Virus record (IMG/VR): IMGVR_UViG_3300020467_000042
Coordinates: 1-25,953 of that record
DNA length: 25,953 bases
From: a virus
Reading direction: 5' to 3' (one strand)
Shown: positions 23,408 through 25,953 of the stretch, piece by piece
Layout of the letters: each line of letters opens with the position of its first letter
Position numbering within the stretch: position 1 is the first letter of the stretch
Notes under the pieces: generated by a model
What the model saw: only the letters and a program-made list of their open reading frames with translations
Databases searched by the model: none
Told to the model about the DNA's origin: nothing
Program-made: the position numbers and the translations under genes

Positions 23408-25276
23408 TTACCAATTAGAGACAAAATTCGAGTTTTTAGTCGAATTAGTACGATTTAATGATAGCTTACTATCCTTTTTAGGTTCAGAGGGATTTAATCT
23501 TCTTTCAAATTGATCAAAAATTGTTCTTCTGTCATATTTTTGCAATAATCTTTGCCAAGCTGCATATGCGTATACCATTTCATCAAGAGCTTCATTTCTT
23601 GCATTACTTTTTTTGACCCAAATACGTTCTTGATATCCATGCTTATATCTAAGCACTTGTCTCTCTGCCGTTAACTCTTCAAAATAATCATGCGTGATTG
23701 TTGGGTAAAAATGAATATATCCTTCCCCCGGTTCTGCATCTTTTAATTTGTTGTGAAGTGTTGATTTTATAACATCTACTCCTACAGGAAATAACTGCAC
23801 TCCTCTTTTTAATGCTTTACCAGAAAAATTAATATCCACCTTACTAGGTTTGCCAATAGGAGGTTTTCCTTTTTGTCCCATACCCTTAACTCCAATTAAT
23901 CCTAAATTTGTTCTTTCTCTTACATATTGATAAACCTCTTGCGTAAAATGACCACCTGTATCAATCGCAGCACTATCAATCTTCATCTTCTTACCATCTT
24001 CATTTGTATATTCACTCATTAATACCTCATCCATCTGTTTCCATAGATCTGCTCTTGCAGGGCTACCATATATAACTTTTCTATCTATTAAATACATTTC
24101 CTCGTTACGTCCTATACCCCAGAGGCTCATAGAAAGTCTGTCATCTTGTACGTCACATCCGAGACACAAACTGAGAACGCTACTAGGTGGTATGCCTTGC
24201 TTATAAGTTTCTAGTGACGCTCTTTCCATAAGACCTTCTGCACCAACCTTGCTCGCATATGTATCCTCCCAGCACTCCCCCAAAATAGTATTTATCCACG
24301 TTTTTAATTGTTCTGGATCATCTTTACTTTGTAAAAACTCCTCAACAAGATTAGACCAACTTGCATTTGGCGAGTAAGAATATGCAGCCCATATATGAAA
24401 TCCAACGTGTTTCGGATTACCAGGTGCTGTAGCTCGCCACTCTCCTCTCTCTACCATCCATCTCTTTTTACTATGTGGAATCAAACACCCACAATCCTCA
24501 CAAGCATAGGCAACTGTGTCAGGATCATTATCTCGCCATTTCATATTTGACCATCTCAGATATTGCATATGATTGCACTCTGGGCAAGGAACGTAGTATC
24601 TCATCTGATTCGTCTGCAAAAATAATCTTTCTATACGACTAAAATCTTTTATTGTTGGTGTTGATCCAGCTACTATTTTTCGATTCCAATAGTATTCTGT
24701 TCTCCTAATACCAAGTTTTATCTGATCTCCCTCTGTACCTGCTGAAGCACTATAGCCATCCACCTCATCAAAAAGGACAATACGTCTAGATACTCTTCTA
24801 AAACCTCTAGCACTATTACTACCAACTAGAGATAATGTACCTCCAGGGAAGTTTTTCTGTAATAACGTGTTATTTCCATCTTTTGATTTAGGATCACTTA
24901 CTAAACCTTGCAAACAAGGTGTATCTCTTAACATCGGAGCTATCTCTTCCTTGGAATAACCCTGACAATCTTCTATTGTTGGCTGACAAACCATGATAGG
25001 ACAGGGATCTTGGTGTATATAATATCCAATAATATGGTTTAAAATTTTAGAATATCCGACTCTAGCTGACTTCATAACTGTCACTTGTTCCACATTTGGA
25101 TCAGTAATCGCATCCATAATGCCTTTTTGATATGGAAGCGTCCTCCATCTACCACCCTCGGCTGAACTTTCTGCGGAAAGATAGGCAAAATTATTAGCCC
25201 ATTGGCTCAAACTAAGCTTTTTAGGGGGTTTAAACGACAAATAAGCCTTTTTTTCGAGTTTTAAGAGGTTATTCAT
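23408..25276 (-). CDS. A: Terminase large subunit, lambda A (GpA) family
   Basis: This is the ATP-driven DNA packaging motor and genome-cutting nuclease. The ATPase part shows RWRTLPYQKGIMDAITDP (residues 43-60), a Walker A-like VMKSARVGYSK (67-77), nearly identical to lambda A, and Walker B RIVLFDEVD (165-173). A zinc-ribbon-like insert has CPECNHMQYL (C231, C234) and ACEDCGC (C259, C262). The nuclease part has LGCDVQDDR (D375), AAIDTGGHFTQEVYQYV (D439) and ARNEALDEMVYAYAA near the C-terminus. The 622-residue length fits (lambda A 641). The start ATG 25276 overlaps the small-subunit stop as ATGA. The family is usually linked to cos-type packaging. Confidence 0.96.
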   Translation of the reverse strand: MNNLLKLEKKAYLSFKPPKKLSLSQWANNFAYLSAESSAEGGRWRTLPYQKGIMDAITDPNVEQVTVMKSARVGYSKILNHIIGYYIHQDPCPIMVCQPTIEDCQGYSKEEIAPMLRDTPCLQGLVSDPKSKDGNNTLLQKNFPGGTLSLVGSNSARGFRRVSRRIVLFDEVDGYSASAGTEGDQIKLGIRRTEYYWNRKIVAGSTPTIKDFSRIERLFLQTNQMRYYVPCPECNHMQYLRWSNMKWRDNDPDTVAYACEDCGCLIPHSKKRWMVERGEWRATAPGNPKHVGFHIWAAYSYSPNASWSNLVEEFLQSKDDPEQLKTWINTILGECWEDTYASKVGAEGLMERASLETYKQGIPPSSVLSLCLGCDVQDDRLSMSLWGIGRNEEMYLIDRKVIYGSPARADLWKQMDEVLMSEYTNEDGKKMKIDSAAIDTGGHFTQEVYQYVRERTNLGLIGVKGMGQKGKPPIGKPSKVDINFSGKALKRGVQLFPVGVDVIKSTLHNKLKDAEPGEGYIHFYPTITHDYFEELTAERQVLRYKHGYQERIWVKKSNARNEALDEMVYAYAAWQRLLQKYDRRTIFDQFERRLNPSEPKKDSKLSLNRTNSTKNSNFVSNW

Positions 25277-25779
25277 GCTACTGACAACTCCTCTAACGCT
25301 TCACGAACAATATCGTCTAAACAAGACACCGCATTTGCATCTAAATCAGGTATTCTTTGTTTTGCTTTGGCGGGGATACCTAATAACTTGGTTCGAGCAT
25401 TTGTAATGATGTCGCACCACTTATTTTCAACATCCTCCATAGGCACTAATTCTTTTTCTTTTACTTTTCGATCAAGTTCTAATAATTCTGCTTTCAAATG
25501 CTCTGTTCTTGCTTTACTTTCTTCATATTCTGGTATTGACTCATCTGTTTTACTAAGTCGGGATCTATGGACAACTACGTTATTGTCCTTAGATACAGTT
25601 CTTACCCTTTTAAAAGCGGATTTGCTATACCACTCTTTTTCTAATGTATCGCTGTTAATAACAATCTTACCTTTGTCATCCGTCATCGCTGTAAGACGGC
25701 CTTCTTTTATAGCACCATATACAGCCTGGATAGTTACACCCATTTTTTCTGCTGCTTCCTTTCTAGTTATCAGAGGCAT
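25273..25779 (-). CDS. Terminase small subunit, Nu1-like
   Basis: This 168-residue protein starts MPLITRKEAAEKMGVTIQAV YG, a winged-helix/MerR-like DNA-binding start of Nu1-type small terminases (helix-turn-helix about residues 5-50, with AIKEGRLTAMTDDKGKIVIN as wing). The middle is a Lys/Glu-rich helical coiled region (YEESKARTEHLKAELLELDR, KEKELVPMEDVENKWCDIIT) and the end has LLGIPAKAKQRIPDLDANAV, the typical assembly segment. It recognises the packaging site and recruits the large subunit. It is the first gene of the structural unit. AAGGA lies 15 bases before the ATG, farther than usual, so initiation strength is uncertain. Confidence 0.9.
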   Translation of the reverse strand: MPLITRKEAAEKMGVTIQAVYGAIKEGRLTAMTDDKGKIVINSDTLEKEWYSKSAFKRVRTVSKDNNVVVHRSRLSKTDESIPEYEESKARTEHLKAELLELDRKVKEKELVPMEDVENKWCDIITNARTKLLGIPAKAKQRIPDLDANAVSCLDDIVREALEELSVA

Positions 25780-25831
25780 ATAAAAAATGTAAATTCCTTA
25801 CACTTCTTACAATAGCGTAAATATTATTTCG

Positions 25832-25840
25832 TGGTATAAT
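25832..25840 (+). promoter_or_regulatory. Possible plus-strand extended -10 (TGGTATAAT)
   Basis: A perfect TATAAT at 25835-25840 is preceded by TGG, fitting an extended -10 element pointing right, away from the late operon. No good -35 is found at the normal distance. In DNA this AT-rich a chance match is quite possible, and the gene it would serve lies outside the window. Confidence 0.25.
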
Positions 25841-25870
25841 TCCGCATTTTTACTAGCTTTTTCATAGATG

Positions 25871-25887
25871 TTGTCTCACTTGTCTCA
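25871..25887. repeat. Direct repeat TTGTCTCA x2, 9-base period
   Basis: Two perfect 8-base copies (25871-25878 and 25880-25887) are separated by one base, so they fall on nearly the same face of the helix. The second copy also forms an inverted repeat, TCTCA tatgc TGAGA (25883-25897). The location upstream of the small terminase gene suggests a protein-binding site. Confidence 0.6.
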
Positions 25888-25953
25888 TATGCTGAGATTT
25901 GTAAGAACATTTATGCCGTTGTGCCTAGAAAAAATTTGCGATCTGAAACCAAC

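Larger units (their letters stand above)
25780..25953 (-). promoter_or_regulatory. Non-coding leader upstream of terminase with repeats; candidate packaging-site/promoter region
   Basis: This 174-base AT-rich stretch holds no supportable gene. It contains TTGTCTCA twice with 9-base spacing (25871-25878, 25880-25887), CTTACA twice with 9-base spacing (25797-25802, 25806-25811), TGTAAG in the opposite sense at 25900-25905, and small inverted repeats (25788-25802; 25883-25897). In lambda, cos with its Nu1-binding R sites lies just before Nu1, so these could be terminase-binding or operator elements. AT-rich stretches could serve as minus-strand -10 boxes for the late operon, but none is decisive. 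Confidence 0.45.

Noticed and set aside
23404-23424. TTG start at 23424 for the gpW-like fusion
   Set aside because: It is a rare start overlapping terminase, while an ATG lies four bases after the terminase stop codon.
25367-25783. Plus-strand open frame of 138 residues opposite the small terminase
   Set aside because: It is antisense to a recognised gene, Ser/Leu-rich by complementarity, with no family features.
25885-25953. Minus-strand frame open from the right edge to a TGA at 25885 (VGFRSQIFSRHNGIN...)
   Set aside because: It has 23 residues only, no recognisable family, and other frames are similarly short; it cannot be distinguished from chance without flanking sequence.
25900-25953. 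Possible tRNA 3' part (GGTTTCAGATC on the minus strand)
   Set aside because: The T-loop consensus fails (no A at the expected place) and no stem pairs with the flanks; no tRNA is supported anywhere in the window.

Overview
The window is one block of about 26 kb from a tailed-phage (or prophage) genome. It holds almost all of the virion head and tail genes of a long, non-contractile-tailed phage with lambda-type organisation. Every supported gene lies on the minus strand, so transcription runs from the right end (terminase) to the left end (tail fibres). Genes are packed with ATGA or TAATG start/stop overlaps or gaps of a few bases. No gene-free stretch reaches 300 bases. No tRNA, CRISPR array, insertion sequence, integrase, replication or lysis gene is visible. 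The DNA is AT-rich, and the fibre proteins are of a type I associate with uncultured marine phages, so a marine bacterial host is plausible. That is inference; the host cannot be read from the window.

Head module, right to left: a short non-coding region with repeats (25780-25953), terminase small subunit (Nu1-like), terminase large subunit (gpA-like), a two-domain protein ending in a gpW-like connector, lambda-B-family portal, a 916-residue polyprotein joining a maturation protease, a scaffold-like segment and an HK97-fold capsid domain, an FI-position protein with a SAP/HeH-like C-terminus, and a probable decoration protein. A strong intrinsic terminator follows, its U-tract ending next to the following start codon. 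It probably separates high-copy head proteins from lower-copy tail proteins.

Tail module, in lambda order: FII-like connector, tail terminator-like protein, a small unrecognised ORF, tail tube, chaperone G with a -1 frameshift site (G GGA AAC) producing a G-T fusion, tape measure (H), M, L, K, I and the 1100-residue J-like tip protein. L lacks the cysteine-rich metal site, and K keeps both peptidase centres (JAMM and NlpC/P60).

Receptor-binding module (1-7419): a collar-domain fibre, a 699-residue fibre with an apparent cupredoxin-like domain, then a tandem array of small fibre-like proteins. Six share one beta-rich body family but carry three N-terminal header types, in the order A-B-C, spacer, A-B, spacer, C. 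This array looks like a duplicated and header-swapped set of host-range parts and is the most unusual structure in the window. The last copy runs off the left edge.
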